57,484 nt of DNA. Origin: Gammaproteobacteria bacterium (GTDB lineage: Bacteria; Pseudomonadota; Gammaproteobacteria; Burkholderiales; Burkholderiaceae_B). This document shows positions 1 to 9,405 of this stretch, in pieces. The position numbers and the translations under genes were made by a program. The notes under the pieces were generated by a model that was not told where the DNA came from, searched no databases, and was given only the letters and a program-made list of their open reading frames with translations. Each line of letters begins with the position of its first letter. Positions within the stretch are counted from its first letter, which is position 1. Location of the stretch: NCBI GenBank assembly GCA_030832095.1, contig JAURJT010000090.1:1-57484 (forward strand), in the 5' to 3' direction.

Positions 1-35
1 GCGGACACCTTACGGTGGCCGCCGTCTACTCTTAA

Positions 36-1226
36 TTACTTCAGGATTTTAGCAACGACGCCGGCGCCGACGGTACGGCCACCTTCGCGGATTGCAAAAC
101 GCAGACCTTCTTCCATGGCGATCGGTGCCAACAACTTCACTGTCATGGCCACGTTGTCGCCTGGCAGAACCATTTCTTTATCTGCTGGCAAATCGATCGT
201 GCCCGTCACGTCCGTCGTACGGAAGTAGAACTGTGGACGATAGCCGTTAAAGAATGGCGTATGACGGCCACCCTCTTCTTTGGACAGAATGTACACCTCG
301 GCGGTAAAGTCGGTGTGTGGCTTGATCGATGCGGGCTTAGCCAACACCTGACCGCGCTCGACTTCCTCGCGCTTGGTACCACGCAGCAGAATACCGACGT
401 TGTCGCCCGCCTGACCCTGATCAAGCAACTTGCGGAACATCTCAACGCCCGTGCAAGTGGTCTTCAGTGTGTCGTGGATGCCGACGATTTCGATTTCTTC
501 GCCGACTTTCACAATTCCGCGCTCGATACGGCCAGTCACCACAGTGCCGCGACCCGAGATCGAGAAGACGTCTTCGACTGGCATCAGGAACGTGCCGTCA
601 ATGGCGCGCTCGGGTGTTGGGATGTAGTTGTCCAGTGCGTCAGCCAAGGCGATGATCGCCTGCTCACCGAGCTCGCCCGTGTCGCCTTCAAGAGCGAGCT
701 TAGCCGAGCCCTTGATGATTGGCGTGTCGTCGCCTGGGAAGTCGTACTTCGAGAGAAGCTCGCGCACTTCCATCTCGACGAGCTCAAGCAGCTCGGCGTC
801 ATCCACCATGTCCGCCTTGTTCAGGAACACGATGATGTAAGGCACGCCCACCTGGCGGCTCAACAAAATGTGCTCACGTGTCTGGGGCATTGGGCCGTCA
901 GCGGCCGACACCACCAGAATCGCGCCGTCCATCTGCGCTGCACCAGTAATCATGTTCTTGACGTAGTCGGCGTGGCCGGGGCAGTCAACGTGTGCGTAGT
1001 GACGGTTCGCTGTCTCGTACTCAACGTGTGCGGTGTTAATCGTAATGCCGCGTGCACGCTCTTCAGGTGCTGCATCAATTTGCGCGTACGCTTTGGCTTC
1101 ACCGCCGAACTTCTTGGACAGCACCGTTGTGATCGCTGCGGTCAGCGTCGTTTTGCCGTGGTCAACGTGGCCAATTGTGCCGACGTTTACGTGTGGTTTG
1201 GTGCGTTCGAATTTACCTTTTGCCAT
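36..1226 (-). CDS. tuf: Translation elongation factor EF-Tu
   Basis: GTPase that delivers aminoacyl-tRNA to the ribosomal A site in the cytoplasm. The protein is 396 residues, the usual EF-Tu length. It begins [20 protein letters not shown], with the P-loop GHVDHGKT at residues 19-26, the DCPGH switch and NKADMVDD further on, and ends in the conserved [11 protein letters not shown]. The ATG at 1226 was chosen because the family always begins MAKxKFxRxKPH and because AGGAG lies just upstream. The open frame runs upstream to 1358 but would translate through the tRNA-Thr gene. It is the last gene of a tRNA-Tyr/Gly/Thr-tuf unit, the arrangement of tufB in E. coli. Betaproteobacteria usually carry a second tuf copy in the str operon. 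Identification is certain; which copy it is (tufA or tufB) rests on context. Confidence 0.98.
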   Translation of the reverse strand: MAKGKFERTKPHVNVGTIGHVDHGKTTLTAAITTVLSKKFGGEAKAYAQIDAAPEERARGITINTAHVEYETANRHYAHVDCPGHADYVKNMITGAAQMDGAILVVSAADGPMPQTREHILLSRQVGVPYIIVFLNKADMVDDAELLELVEMEVRELLSKYDFPGDDTPIIKGSAKLALEGDTGELGEQAIIALADALDNYIPTPERAIDGTFLMPVEDVFSISGRGTVVTGRIERGIVKVGEEIEIVGIHDTLKTTCTGVEMFRKLLDQGQAGDNVGILLRGTKREEVERGQVLAKPASIKPHTDFTAEVYILSKEEGGRHTPFFNGYRPQFYFRTTDVTGTIDLPADKEMVLPGDNVAMTVKLLAPIAMEEGLRFAIREGGRTVGAGVVAKILK

Positions 1227-1297
1227 GGCTGACTCCTGACCGGAATTGAAGCGAATGAAAAATAAATAACCTGTATTTAGTACAAACTGCTTTCTAC

Positions 1298-1372
<75 letters not shown>

Positions 1373-1496
1373 GCGCTCGCCGGGCTAGGCCCCACGAACC
1401 TAAAATCTATATGAACCGCTCACTGCATGTTTACTTTGCACTGCAAATCTCGTTACTGCGACTTCTTTTTTACTAGGCACAACCTGCACGAGCCAC

Positions 1497-1570
1497 TGGA
1501 GCGGGTGAAGGGAATCGAACCCTCGTCGTAAGCTTGGAAGGCTTCTGCTCTACCATTGAGCTACACCCGC
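1497..1570 (-). tRNA. tRNA-Gly (anticodon TCC)
   Basis: The minus strand reads GCGGGTGTAGCTCAATGG at the 5' end and closes with CACCCGC plus TCCA, so CCA is encoded with discriminator U. The anticodon loop around CTTCCAA gives TCC. It lies between tRNA-Tyr and tRNA-Thr in the tuf operon and corresponds to glyT. Confidence 0.96.
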
Positions 1571-1609
1571 CCGATTCGAGCCGTTTAATCCCCATACACG
1601 CTGGAGTCT

Positions 1610-1696
1610 TGGTGGAGAAGGTTGGATTCGAACCAACGTAGGCGCAAGGCCAACAGATTTACAGTCTGCCCCCTTTAACCACTCGGGCACCTCTCC
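1610..1696 (-). tRNA. tRNA-Tyr (anticodon GTA)
   Basis: This is a class II tRNA of 87 bases with a long variable arm. The acceptor stem GGAGAGG pairs with CTTCTCC (one G-U pair), the anticodon stem and loop CAGACTGTAAATCTG gives GTA, and CCA is encoded. It is first in the tRNA-tuf unit and lies just downstream of a strong promoter at 1712-1740. Confidence 0.97.
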
Positions 1697-1711
1697 ACAA
1701 GAGAACCAACG

Positions 1712-1740
1712 ATTATGAGGGAGTTTTTACGCATTGTCAA
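1712..1740 (-). promoter_or_regulatory. Sigma70 promoter of the tRNA-tuf operon
   Basis: On the minus strand a perfect -35 hexamer TTGACA (1735-1740) is followed after exactly 17 bases by CATAAT (1712-1717), five of six matches to the -10 consensus. It sits 15 bases before the 5' end of tRNA-Tyr, the expected place for a stable-RNA promoter. The elements are read directly; their use is inferred. Confidence 0.78.
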
Positions 1741-1808
1741 GTTCAAGACCTTGTGACATATCCGCGTTAAAGGCGTGATATGACTCAGATTCTTTGCCCT
1801 TGGCCGCA

Positions 1809-2816
1809 TCATTCAGCCTTGACGCCCGCTGCCTTGACCACGGCGGACCATTCTGCAATCTCTTTGGTAACTTTTTGGCTAAAGTCTTTACGGTCGCTCG
1901 CAACGACTTGAGCGCCGCCCTGATTGACCTTTGCAACTGCGGTTTTGGTATTCATCGCTTGCTGAACAGCCTTTAAAAGATACTCAACGCGGTCTGTCGT
2001 AGTCGCTTTTTGCACAAATAATCCATACCAATCAGCCACTTGCATACCCGTGATCCCTAGACTTTCTAGGGTTGGCGTAGCCGTAAACACGCCAATGAGA
2101 TCTGAATTCGTAGCAGCGAGCGCCCGTAACTTGCCTGCTGAAACCAGGCTCTCAATCGACGAGGGAGAGGTCACCAACATATCCACTTGACCGCCCAACA
2201 AGTCGGTTGTCGCAGGCCCCGCACCCCGATAGGGAACGTGCGTCACTTGAATATTGACCTGCTTGGCCAGTCTTTCTGTCGTGAGGTGCGAAAGCGTACC
2301 ATTGCCAGGTGTTGCAAAATTGACGGCTTGTGGTCGCGCTTTTGCGTCAGCGATGTATTGACTTAGTGTTTTGTAAGGACTTTGTTCGCGCACCACAAAG
2401 ACAACTGGGGCGTTGGTCAGCTGCGAGATAGGTTCAAAATCCAACTCGGGTACAAAACCAGCGTTTTGATACATCACGGGGTTCACCGCAATAATGCTAG
2501 TCTGAGACATTAACAGGGTGTACCCATCGGCTTTAGCCCTTGCGGCATAGGCGGTGCCTAAGTTGCCCCCTGCACCCGCTTTATTCTCGACGACCACCGG
2601 TTGTCCAACAATCGGCGCCAACTCAGATGCAAGTAAACGCGCGAGGCTGTCGTTGCCGCCTCCGGGTGGAAACGGAGAAATAATCGTAAAGGCCTGCTTG
2701 GGAAAATCAGCTAGCGGCGTGAGCGGTTGTGCCAACGCACTGCTTAAGGACAGAGACGTGAGTACACCCAGCAGCCAATGTTTCGACAGCGAATCAACAG
2801 CATGTTTGCGACGCAT
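1809..2816 (-). CDS. Bug-family periplasmic solute receptor (TctC type)
   Basis: Predicted periplasmic binding protein of 335 residues of the Bug/TctC family, which binds carboxylates and related small molecules. It has a basic N-terminus and hydrophobic stretch ending near ALA at residue 29, a likely Sec signal. The family core follows: FTIISPFPPGGGNDSLARLL, VVVENKAGAGGNLGT, HVPYRGAGPATTDLLGGQVD. The ATG at 2816 was chosen over the open frame to 2882 because GGAGG lies about 8 bases upstream, and because the longer form overlaps the rhodanese gene and puts 22 charged residues ahead of the signal. No TctA or TctB membrane partners are next to it, as is common for the many orphan Bug genes of Burkholderiales. 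It starts 25 bases after the rhodanese gene and is probably cotranscribed with it. The ligand is unknown. Confidence 0.9.
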   Translation of the reverse strand: MRRKHAVDSLSKHWLLGVLTSLSLSSALAQPLTPLADFPKQAFTIISPFPPGGGNDSLARLLASELAPIVGQPVVVENKAGAGGNLGTAYAARAKADGYTLLMSQTSIIAVNPVMYQNAGFVPELDFEPISQLTNAPVVFVVREQSPYKTLSQYIADAKARPQAVNFATPGNGTLSHLTTERLAKQVNIQVTHVPYRGAGPATTDLLGGQVDMLVTSPSSIESLVSAGKLRALAATNSDLIGVFTATPTLESLGITGMQVADWYGLFVQKATTTDRVEYLLKAVQQAMNTKTAVAKVNQGGAQVVASDRKDFSQKVTKEIAEWSAVVKAAGVKAE

Positions 2817-2841
2817 AAAAAACCTCCGGGCTTTTTTTAGT

Positions 2842-4440
2842 TCAGTGGGGCAGGCGATAGCTTTGTTTTTCTTGTTCATCAATTTGATTCAGTAAGTTGA
2901 CTTCCCACTCAAGGTAGCGCATTGCCGCCGCGCGGTTGCCATCGTGTCGATCGTGCACAAAAAACAAATAGTCGATGCTGTCTTGGTCTGTTGGGCACGC
3001 AGGTGAAGAGGTGATCTCTAGACCCGCGGCTCGCCATTGTTCAACTGTGTCCATATTGATTTGTATCTGCGACGCACCAGCTTCTGATAACTCTAACGCC
3101 GCGAGTTGTGCGATGACGAAGTCATCTGCAACGACAACTACGTGAGCCCCTTTGATCGCTAGTAATTGCTTGAGGTGTGGACGGATTGACCAAACAAAAC
3201 CTTTGAGGTGTGCTTCGCGATATTTTGTACTTGCGCGTACATCGATACAACGTGTTGTACTTGTGTCTAAGTTTTTGAGCTGCTCGGCTGAGATTATCGT
3301 AATGGCGCTTGAGTTTATTTGCTGTTGGCTGTTTTGCGGCGTTGCGTTTGTTTTCCACTGATAGGTAAACGCATTGGCTAACACTGCAACTTCCCAGCCC
3401 AGCATCGCAAGCCAAGATGCCATTGCGGGTGCTCGTACATTTTCGTCATCAAAAACGACAAGGCGTGCGCCTCGTACTCCAACAAATTGATCCGTGGCCT
3501 GAACAAGTTGTCCGCCGGGGGTATGTTGTGCGCCAGGAATTGTTCCACGGGCATATTCTTCTGGCGATCTCACATCACAAAGATACGTTGTGCGAGTCGT
3601 GTCGTTTAACCAACGTGCAACTGTCTCACCATCGACAAACGTGACGTCATGTTTTTCAGCGAGCGCTTTTGCTCGCTGTTGTTGAGCAGTCAGATTTTTT
3701 GTGTTGATGGTTTCAGGGTATTTGCGTGTGGCACCATGATCTAATTTTAGGTCTGCAAGATACCAACCTTGCGTGCCGTTTTCAAGCGCAAGAATTTTAT
3801 TTTTCACGCCTAGGTTAATGAGAGTTTGCGCACCAATAATGCTGCGCGTGCGCCCCGCGCAGTTGATCACAATCGTCGTTTCTGCACTAGCCACCAAATC
3901 ATCAATACGTAGCGGCAACTCACCATTCGGGCAACACGCCGCTGTTGGGATACTCATTTTTTTATATTCTGAAAAGGGTCTGCCGTCGAGAATCACAATA
4001 TCTTCGTGCGCTGCAATTTTGGCATTGAGCGCTTGCGCTGTGATGCGTGGCGTTTGAAAAGCATGCTCTGCCAATTCGCCAAAGGCTTTGCTTGGCAGGT
4101 TGACGCCAGCAAACACTTGGTATCCCGCTTTCTTCCATTGCGCGATGCCACCGTCTAACAGATAGATATCTGTGTAACCGAGCTGCGCAAGCCTGTTCGC
4201 GGCACGCGCCGTTAATTCATTTGTATCGTCGCCGACTAAAACTAGTCGAACAGTTTTGCGCGGGACAAGCCTTTGCACCTCTGGTTCTAACTTGCTGTAA
4301 GGTGTAGACACGACATAAAAAAGGTGTTCTTCGCCATACTGACCATGTTCTCGGATATCGAGTAGAGCAATTTCTTTTTTATCGTGTAGCCAGCTTTTTA
4401 ACGTTGCCGGCGCGACGCGTTTATATTGGTCTTTTGTCAT
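2842..4440 (-). CDS. Protein with four tandem rhodanese-like domains
   Basis: Cytoplasmic protein of 532 residues with no signal or membrane segment. Four rhodanese-like units can be read: about 8-110 (ALLDIREHGQYGEEHL, YLLDGGIAQWKKAGY), 132-235 (VILDGRPFSEYKKMSIPTA), 266-365 (LCDVRSPEEYARGTIPGAQH) and 382-475 (CIDVRASTKYREAHLKG). Only the second has a catalytic-loop cysteine, Cys194 in CAGRTRS. The matching positions in units 1, 3 and 4 read VGDDTN, VFDDEN and VADDFV, with acidic residues instead. It is therefore probably one sulfurtransferase site on a scaffold of inactive repeats. The ATG at 4440 has AGGAAG upstream. It follows parB by 85 bases and precedes the Bug receptor by 25 bases. 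The sulfur acceptor cannot be told from the sequence. Confidence 0.88.
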   Translation of the reverse strand: MTKDQYKRVAPATLKSWLHDKKEIALLDIREHGQYGEEHLFYVVSTPYSKLEPEVQRLVPRKTVRLVLVGDDTNELTARAANRLAQLGYTDIYLLDGGIAQWKKAGYQVFAGVNLPSKAFGELAEHAFQTPRITAQALNAKIAAHEDIVILDGRPFSEYKKMSIPTAACCPNGELPLRIDDLVASAETTIVINCAGRTRSIIGAQTLINLGVKNKILALENGTQGWYLADLKLDHGATRKYPETINTKNLTAQQQRAKALAEKHDVTFVDGETVARWLNDTTRTTYLCDVRSPEEYARGTIPGAQHTPGGQLVQATDQFVGVRGARLVVFDDENVRAPAMASWLAMLGWEVAVLANAFTYQWKTNATPQNSQQQINSSAITIISAEQLKNLDTSTTRCIDVRASTKYREAHLKGFVWSIRPHLKQLLAIKGAHVVVVADDFVIAQLAALELSEAGASQIQINMDTVEQWRAAGLEITSSPACPTDQDSIDYLFFVHDRHDGNRAAAMRYLEWEVNLLNQIDEQEKQSYRLPH

Positions 4441-4525
4441 GTGTCTTCCTGCAGCAGGTTGGGTTGATCGCTAGGTTAATTGGTAGGTTATGACGCGCAA
4501 TGCGATCGAACATATAACGCCTGTG

Positions 4526-5434
4526 TCAGGCGTCTATGTCTTCTTTTAGATTCAGCTTTTCGATAAGCGATGAGCAATGGTCCCAGCCATGAAAATCGAT
4601 GATCAATTGGCCTCGTCCTTTGCTGGCAACCTTTAACGACACCTTTGTACCGAGCTGATCGGAGAGCGTCTCTTCAAGACGCGTGACGTCGCGCGATTGG
4701 TTAGATTGCTTGGTAGTCAGTTTGTTGGTGGGTTCTTTAGTTGTACGCGTGACCAGTGCCTCGGCATCACGCACCGAGAGACGTTTGGCGATGATTTGAT
4801 TAGCAAGTTGGATTTGTATTGCCGCGTCGACTGCGAGTAGCGCTCGAGCGTGGCCCATGTCAATATCGCCGGCCAGCAACATTGTTTGTACGGGGGTGGC
4901 AAGGTTTAACAACCTCAATAAGTTGCTTGTGGCTGAGCGCGACCGCCCAATTGCTGTAGCGGCCTGCTCATGGGTGAGGCCAAACTCTTCGATCAAACGT
5001 TTGACGCCCTGCGCTTCTTCAAGTGGGTTTAAATCCTCACGTTGAATATTCTCAATCAACGCCATCGCAGCAGCGTGTTCGTCTGCGACGTTTTTAACCA
5101 GGACCGGTACTTCTGTTAAGCCTGCTAACTGTGCCGCGCGAAACCGTCGCTCGCCCGCAATAATCTCGTATTGACCTTTCAGAGCATCAAGAGGACGAAC
5201 TAAAATCGGCTGCATAATCCCTTGGACGCGTATGGAGTCTGCAAGCTCAGCCAACGCCCCTTCATCCATGCGCGTGCGCGGCTGATATTTACCGGCTTGA
5301 AGTTGCGTGATCAACAACGTATTTGGTGCGTTTGTGAGTGTTGGAGGTTGTCCGACTTGATCGAGACTATTGGTGTCTGCGCCGAGTAAAGCGTCGAGGC
5401 CTCGGCCTAGGCCCTTGGGTTTCTTCGTTACCAT
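4526..5434 (-). CDS. parB: Chromosome partitioning protein ParB
   Basis: Centromere-binding CTP-dependent clamp that loads at parS and organises the origin region for segregation. It is 302 residues, with the N-terminal KGLGRGLDALLG typical of chromosomal ParB. The CTP/arginine motif GERRFRA lies at residues 94-100 and a helix-turn-helix at about 150-180 (LTHEQAATAIGRSRSATSNLLRLLNL). The C-terminal part (about 245-302) ends like a dimerisation domain. Two parS sites that it should bind lie at 8943 and 9108, upstream of mnmG. The ATG at 5434 has AGGAAG upstream. It is the fourth gene of mnmG-rsmG-parA-parB. Confidence 0.97.
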   Translation of the reverse strand: MVTKKPKGLGRGLDALLGADTNSLDQVGQPPTLTNAPNTLLITQLQAGKYQPRTRMDEGALAELADSIRVQGIMQPILVRPLDALKGQYEIIAGERRFRAAQLAGLTEVPVLVKNVADEHAAAMALIENIQREDLNPLEEAQGVKRLIEEFGLTHEQAATAIGRSRSATSNLLRLLNLATPVQTMLLAGDIDMGHARALLAVDAAIQIQLANQIIAKRLSVRDAEALVTRTTKEPTNKLTTKQSNQSRDVTRLEETLSDQLGTKVSLKVASKGRGQLIIDFHGWDHCSSLIEKLNLKEDIDA

Positions 5435-5484
5435 GTTGCTTCCTTAGTAGGCATGTGCGCGCAATTTGGGCACAAATATTTGTT

Positions 5485-6285
5485 TCATTTTTGAGCCGTG
5501 CGCACACGTTCAATCACCTCGGCGCCAAAAGCAATGTACGCTTGCGCGCCTCGTGAGGTTGGGTCATAGACGACCCCGGGCATGCCATGGCTTGGCGCTT
5601 CAGCAAGACGTACGTTGCGGGGCACGACGGTCTTGAATACCTTGTCACCAAAATGCGCCTCGAGTTGTGCAGAGACCTGCTGTTGCAAGGTAACGCGGGG
5701 GTCAAACATGACCCGCAAGAGACCGATCAAACTCAGTTCTGGATTGATATTTCGGTGAACGCGTTTGATCGTGTTAACAAGGTCGGACAGACCTTCTAAT
5801 GCAAAGTATTCACACTGCATCGGAATGATGACGCCATGCGCTGCGGCCAAGCCATTTAGGGTTAACAACGAGAGCGTAGGGGGGCAGTCGATCAACACAA
5901 AATCGTATTGCAGTTCCACTTTTGAGAGTGCTTGCTTAAGCTGGAGCTCTCGGTGATCCATGCCAACTAAATCAATTTCGGCACCAGATAGTTCACGGTT
6001 AGAGGGCAGAACATCGTAGCCACCGCTCTCAGACGCGACTACGGCCTCTTGAATTGTCGCCTCACCAATTAGCACTTGATATAAGTTATGTGCAAGCGTA
6101 CTTTTATCGATGCCACTGCCCATCGTCGAGTTGCCTTGCGGATCAAGATCGATGAGCAAAACTCGTTGTTGATGCTTGGCTAGACCCGCCGCAAGATTAA
6201 TAGCGGTTGTCGTCTTACCAACACCTCCTTTTTGATTAGCAATGCAAAAGACTCGGGCAGTCGTTGGTGTGACGGGCGTGTTCAT
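5485..6285 (-). CDS. parA: Chromosome partitioning ATPase ParA
   Basis: Walker-type ATPase that drives origin segregation with ParB. It is 266 residues, with the deviant Walker A motif KGGVGKTT at residues 19-26, DLDPQGN further on and the Walker B-like [17 protein letters not shown]. This is the short chromosomal (Soj-like) form without an N-terminal DNA-binding extension. The start ATG overlaps the rsmG stop as ATGA (6282-6285), so translation is probably coupled. AAGGAA lies upstream of the start. The gap to parB is 50 bases. Confidence 0.97.
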   Translation of the reverse strand: MNTPVTPTTARVFCIANQKGGVGKTTTAINLAAGLAKHQQRVLLIDLDPQGNSTMGSGIDKSTLAHNLYQVLIGEATIQEAVVASESGGYDVLPSNRELSGAEIDLVGMDHRELQLKQALSKVELQYDFVLIDCPPTLSLLTLNGLAAAHGVIIPMQCEYFALEGLSDLVNTIKRVHRNINPELSLIGLLRVMFDPRVTLQQQVSAQLEAHFGDKVFKTVVPRNVRLAEAPSHGMPGVVYDPTSRGAQAYIAFGAEVIERVRTAQK

Positions 6286-6992
6286 GTGGTTCCTTTCCGT
6301 TGCATCCAGACCAGGCAGCGCTGGCCTTCAAGCTCGGGAACTGTCAGGGGTTCTATTGCTTGGGCAGACCAAGCGGTATGTGCTTGAAGTGCAGTGATTT
6401 CTTCGGTTGGTTCTCGTCCTTTCATTGCGACTAGGTAGCCACCTTCGCGTACGTGTTGGCCCGCAAGTTGTGCAAAGTCTTCGAGTGAGGCGAAGGCGCG
6501 AGAAGTGACCAGCGTAGCTTGAAAGGGTTTAAGCGCTTCAATCCGGGCATGCTGTGCAGTCAAATTTGGAAGTGTAAGTACACCCGCCATTTGTCGCACA
6601 AACATTGTTTTTTTCTCTACTGCGTCGACGCAGGTCACCAGGACACCGGGGAGCATGATCGCAAGAATGACCCCTGGTAGTCCTCCGCCCGAACCGACAT
6701 CAATCACCGTGGGTGTTTCTGTTTGGTTCAGAGACAGGGCTCGGCTTAGGGGAGCCACGAGAGAGAGGCTATCAAAGATATGGTGGGCTAATGCCTGATC
6801 AGGGTCACGGATTGCAGTCAGGTTGTAGGTCTTGTTCCAGCGCATGAGTTGCGATAAATATTCAAGCAAGGCAGTCTGCTGGGTTGGCTGACTCTTGAGG
6901 CGAAGAGTCCCGAGTGCGCGTAAGAGTCGCTCACTGGTACTGACTTTGACCGTTGCGTGTGCAATGGTGGTCACTTCACGCAGCCTTGCCAT
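6282..6992 (-). CDS. rsmG: 16S rRNA (guanine527-N7)-methyltransferase RsmG
   Basis: S-adenosylmethionine-dependent enzyme that methylates G527 of 16S rRNA (formerly GidB). It is 236 residues. The SAM-binding motif [17 protein letters not shown] is clear, preceded by [20 protein letters not shown] and followed by the [12 protein letters not shown] segment typical of the family. The ATG at 6992 overlaps the mnmG end by 17 bases. The first 25 or so residues are not clearly conserved, so a later start is possible. The stop overlaps parA. Loss of this enzyme gives low-level streptomycin resistance in other bacteria. Confidence 0.95.
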   Translation of the reverse strand: MARLREVTTIAHATVKVSTSERLLRALGTLRLKSQPTQQTALLEYLSQLMRWNKTYNLTAIRDPDQALAHHIFDSLSLVAPLSRALSLNQTETPTVIDVGSGGGLPGVILAIMLPGVLVTCVDAVEKKTMFVRQMAGVLTLPNLTAQHARIEALKPFQATLVTSRAFASLEDFAQLAGQHVREGGYLVAMKGREPTEEITALQAHTAWSAQAIEPLTVPELEGQRCLVWMQRKGTT

Positions 6993-8880
6993 ATTGGTGG
7001 CGTTTAAGATGAATCAACAGTAAAGAGATTGCAGCTGGCGTGACTCCAGAAATGCGAGAGGCTTGTCCGATTGTTTCAGGACGGTGCGCTTTTAGTTTTT
7101 GACGGACCTCGAAAGATAAGCTGGTTACGGCGCCAAAGTCGAGATCTGTTGGTATAACCAGTGTGTCTTGGGCCTGATGACGGTCTACTTCGTCTTGTTG
7201 GCGCGTAATGTAGCCTTCGTATTTGATTTGGATTTGAACTTGTTCGGCCTCATCACCCGGCGATAGCCCCGTTGCTAATTCGAACCCCTCTTGTAGCGGC
7301 ATATTAACTAAGGTTTGATAAGAAACGTTGGGGCGCTTGAGCAAATCAGAGAGTAAGTACTCGCGTTCAATTTCTTTACCTAGCGTTTTTACAGCTACCG
7401 TTGGATCTAGCATGCGTGGATTTACCCACGTCGAGCGCAAACGGGCAACCTCTTTTTCAACCATTTCTCTCTTTTTGACAAAGGCATTCCAACGCTGGTC
7501 ATTGACCAGGCCAAATTCTTTGCCTTTTTCTGTTAGGCGCCAATCGGCATTATCTTCTCGCAAACTTAAACGGTATTCTGCGCGAGAGGTAAACATGCGA
7601 TAGGGCTCTGTGACACCCTTAGTGATCAGGTCGTCGATTAGCACTCCCATATAGGCTTGATCACGACGCAAAACAAAAGGGCTTTCGTTTCGAGCGGCAC
7701 GTGCAGCATTAATGCCAGCAATCAAGCCTTGCGCAGCTGCCTCTTCGTATCCTGTTGTTCCGTTAATTTGCCCTGCAAAAAACAAACCTTGAATACTCTT
7801 GGTTTCAAGCGTTGCTTTTAGTTCTCGCGGGTCAAAATAATCATATTCGATCGCATAACCTGGGCGAACAATATGAGCATTTTCAAGACCTTTCATTGAA
7901 CGAATCAGGGCCAACTGAATATCGAAAGGCAGGCTCGTTGAAACCCCATTAGGATAAATTTCATTTGTCGTTAAACCCTCTGGCTCGAGAAATATTTGGT
8001 GCGAATCTTTATCAGCAAAACGATGAACTTTGTCTTCTATAGAGGGACAATATCTTGGGCCAACCCCTTCGATTACGCCACTGTACATTGGAGAGCGATC
8101 GAGCCCGCCGCGAATGATTTCATGTGTTTGTGCGTTGGTATGTGTAACCCAACACGGCACTTGCTTTGGATGAAGCGCTTCGCTGCCTAAATATGAAAAT
8201 ACGGGAATAGGATCTAAATCACCTGGCTGCTCAGTTACTAAGGAGTAATCAATTGAGCGGCCATCTATTCGGGGTGGGGTGCCTGTTTTTAAACGACCTT
8301 GCGGAAGCTTTAACTCTTTTAAGCGCGCACCCAATGACGAGGCAGAGGGATCGCCAGCTCGACCGGCAGAATAGTTTTGTAAGCCGATATGAATCAGGCC
8401 ATTTAGAAATGTCCCAGCCGTTAGAACTAGCGCCTTTGTTCGAAAGGTGATCCCCGATTGAGTCACTGCAGCAACAACTCGATCCCCTTCTAGTACTAAA
8501 TCATCTACTGACTGTTGAAATAGCCAAAGATTAGGTTGATTTTCGAGGCGACTGCGAATTGCCTGTCTATACAGAACGCGATCTGCTTGAGCACGAGTTG
8601 CACGAACCGCCGGTCCTTTAGAAGCATTCAATATTCGAAACTGAATGCCAGCCTCATCAGTTGCGATTGCCATTGCACCGCCCAGCGCATCAATCTCTTT
8701 AACCAGATGACCTTTACCAATGCCTCCAATTGAAGGGTTACACGACATCTGCCCTAGTGTTTCGATATTATGTGTCAACAAAAGCGTTTTTGCACCGCTT
8801 CTAGCAGCAGCAAGTGCAGCCTCCGTTCCCGCGTGACCGCCTCCAACAACAAGAACATCAAAAATAGTGGGGTGATTCAT
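6976..8880 (-). CDS. mnmG: tRNA uridine-5-carboxymethylaminomethyl modification enzyme MnmG
   Basis: FAD-dependent subunit of the MnmE-MnmG complex, which makes the cmnm5U34 modification in several tRNAs (formerly GidA). It is 634 residues, near the usual length of about 630. The FAD-binding dinucleotide fold [19 protein letters not shown] is at the N-terminus. [23 protein letters not shown], the [18 protein letters not shown] segment and the late [18 protein letters not shown] are all family signatures. The ATG at 8880 has no strong ribosome-binding site, but the N-terminus fits the family. It heads the minus-strand mnmG-rsmG-parA-parB unit and borders the origin region. Its partner mnmE is at 11760-13118. 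Confidence 0.98.
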   Translation of the reverse strand: MNHPTIFDVLVVGGGHAGTEAALAAARSGAKTLLLTHNIETLGQMSCNPSIGGIGKGHLVKEIDALGGAMAIATDEAGIQFRILNASKGPAVRATRAQADRVLYRQAIRSRLENQPNLWLFQQSVDDLVLEGDRVVAAVTQSGITFRTKALVLTAGTFLNGLIHIGLQNYSAGRAGDPSASSLGARLKELKLPQGRLKTGTPPRIDGRSIDYSLVTEQPGDLDPIPVFSYLGSEALHPKQVPCWVTHTNAQTHEIIRGGLDRSPMYSGVIEGVGPRYCPSIEDKVHRFADKDSHQIFLEPEGLTTNEIYPNGVSTSLPFDIQLALIRSMKGLENAHIVRPGYAIEYDYFDPRELKATLETKSIQGLFFAGQINGTTGYEEAAAQGLIAGINAARAARNESPFVLRRDQAYMGVLIDDLITKGVTEPYRMFTSRAEYRLSLREDNADWRLTEKGKEFGLVNDQRWNAFVKKREMVEKEVARLRSTWVNPRMLDPTVAVKTLGKEIEREYLLSDLLKRPNVSYQTLVNMPLQEGFELATGLSPGDEAEQVQIQIKYEGYITRQQDEVDRHQAQDTLVIPTDLDFGAVTSLSFEVRQKLKAHRPETIGQASRISGVTPAAISLLLIHLKRHQYGKAA

Positions 8881-8942
8881 GTTTGGTACATTTTAGTGGG
8901 TTGGGGGATGGATTATAGACTTGTCGCTTTAAATTGCGAGTT

Positions 8943-8958
8943 TGTTTCACGTGAAACA
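8943..8958. other. parS site 1
   Basis: Perfect 16-base palindrome TGTTTCACGTGAAACA, the canonical chromosomal parS consensus bound by ParB. It lies 62 bases upstream of mnmG, 3.5 kb from the parB start. Confidence 0.96.
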
Positions 8959-9107
8959 TTAACAATTTAGGATTATTCAGCACGGCTTTTCTAAGAAATA
9001 AAATTCAACTCCTCTTATCGACCTCCTTAATTGCTTAAAACTTTCACCTCAACCTTACTCGCTTTACAAATAGTTTAAAGTATTAGACTGATCCATTCTC
9101 CCAGCAA

Positions 9108-9123
9108 TGTTTCACGTGAAACA
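9108..9123. other. parS site 2
   Basis: Second exact copy of TGTTTCACGTGAAACA, 165 bases from the first and 15 bases before the consensus DnaA box. The close coupling of parS and origin fits ParABS segregation starting at oriC. Confidence 0.96.
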
Positions 9124-9138
9124 TTGAAAGAATAACTC

Positions 9139-9147
9139 TGTGGATAA
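9139..9147 (-). other. Consensus DnaA box next to parS
   Basis: TGTGGATAA on the plus strand is the exact complement of TTATCCACA. It is the only perfect box in this interval and probably the high-affinity anchor for DnaA. Confidence 0.8.
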
Positions 9148-9232
9148 CTTGGGTATAACGTTGGTATAACTTATTAGCAACCCTGTATAAATTGGGAAAA
9201 CAAATACGCGGACAAACTTTACGTCGCACTAC

Positions 9233-9297
9233 TGTGTATAAATTTGTGCGTAAGTTGTTAATATCATGTGTATATCCTGTGTAAATGCTGTGGACAG
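9233..9297 (-). other. Helically phased array of degenerate DnaA boxes with adjacent A/T tract
   Basis: Six 9-mers related to TGTGGATAA start at 9233, 9245, 9256, 9267, 9278 and 9289: TGTGTATAA, TGTGCGTAA, TGTTAATAT, TGTGTATAT, TGTGTAAAT and TGTGGACAG. All are in one orientation. The spacing is 12 bp once and then 11 bp four times, about one helical turn. A run of nearly pure A/T (about 9302-9320) follows at once and would suit the unwinding element. Low-affinity DnaA sites in the E. coli origin are arranged in a similar phased way. That these sites bind DnaA is inferred. Confidence 0.6.
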
Positions 9298-9405
9298 GTC
9301 TTTTATATAAAAAAATAAACCTTCGACCAACATAAATATCATTACTAGTTCACGTCCGCTAATAAGCGACTTTATCTCTGTATACCCATCAACTAACCTT
9401 TAAAC

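Larger units (their letters stand above)
8881..9405. other. Gene-free stretch between mnmG and the aminotransferase: parS sites and candidate oriC
   Basis: This 525-base interval has no credible gene. It is clearly richer in A+T than its surroundings. It holds two perfect parS sites (8943-8958 and 9108-9123), one consensus DnaA box (9139-9147), a pair of GGTATAAC repeats (about 9151-9170), an array of degenerate DnaA-box-like 9-mers (9233-9297) and an adjacent A/T tract (about 9302-9320). These features, together with dnaA 6.5 kb away and parAB next door, make it the best candidate for oriC. The stretch 8960-9107 between the parS sites shows nothing recognisable beyond high A+T. Confidence 0.8.

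Noticed and set aside
261..1232. Open frame of 323 codons on the plus strand across tuf
   Set aside because: It lies opposite tuf and follows that gene's codon bias. The protein is not like any family and there is no ribosome-binding site.
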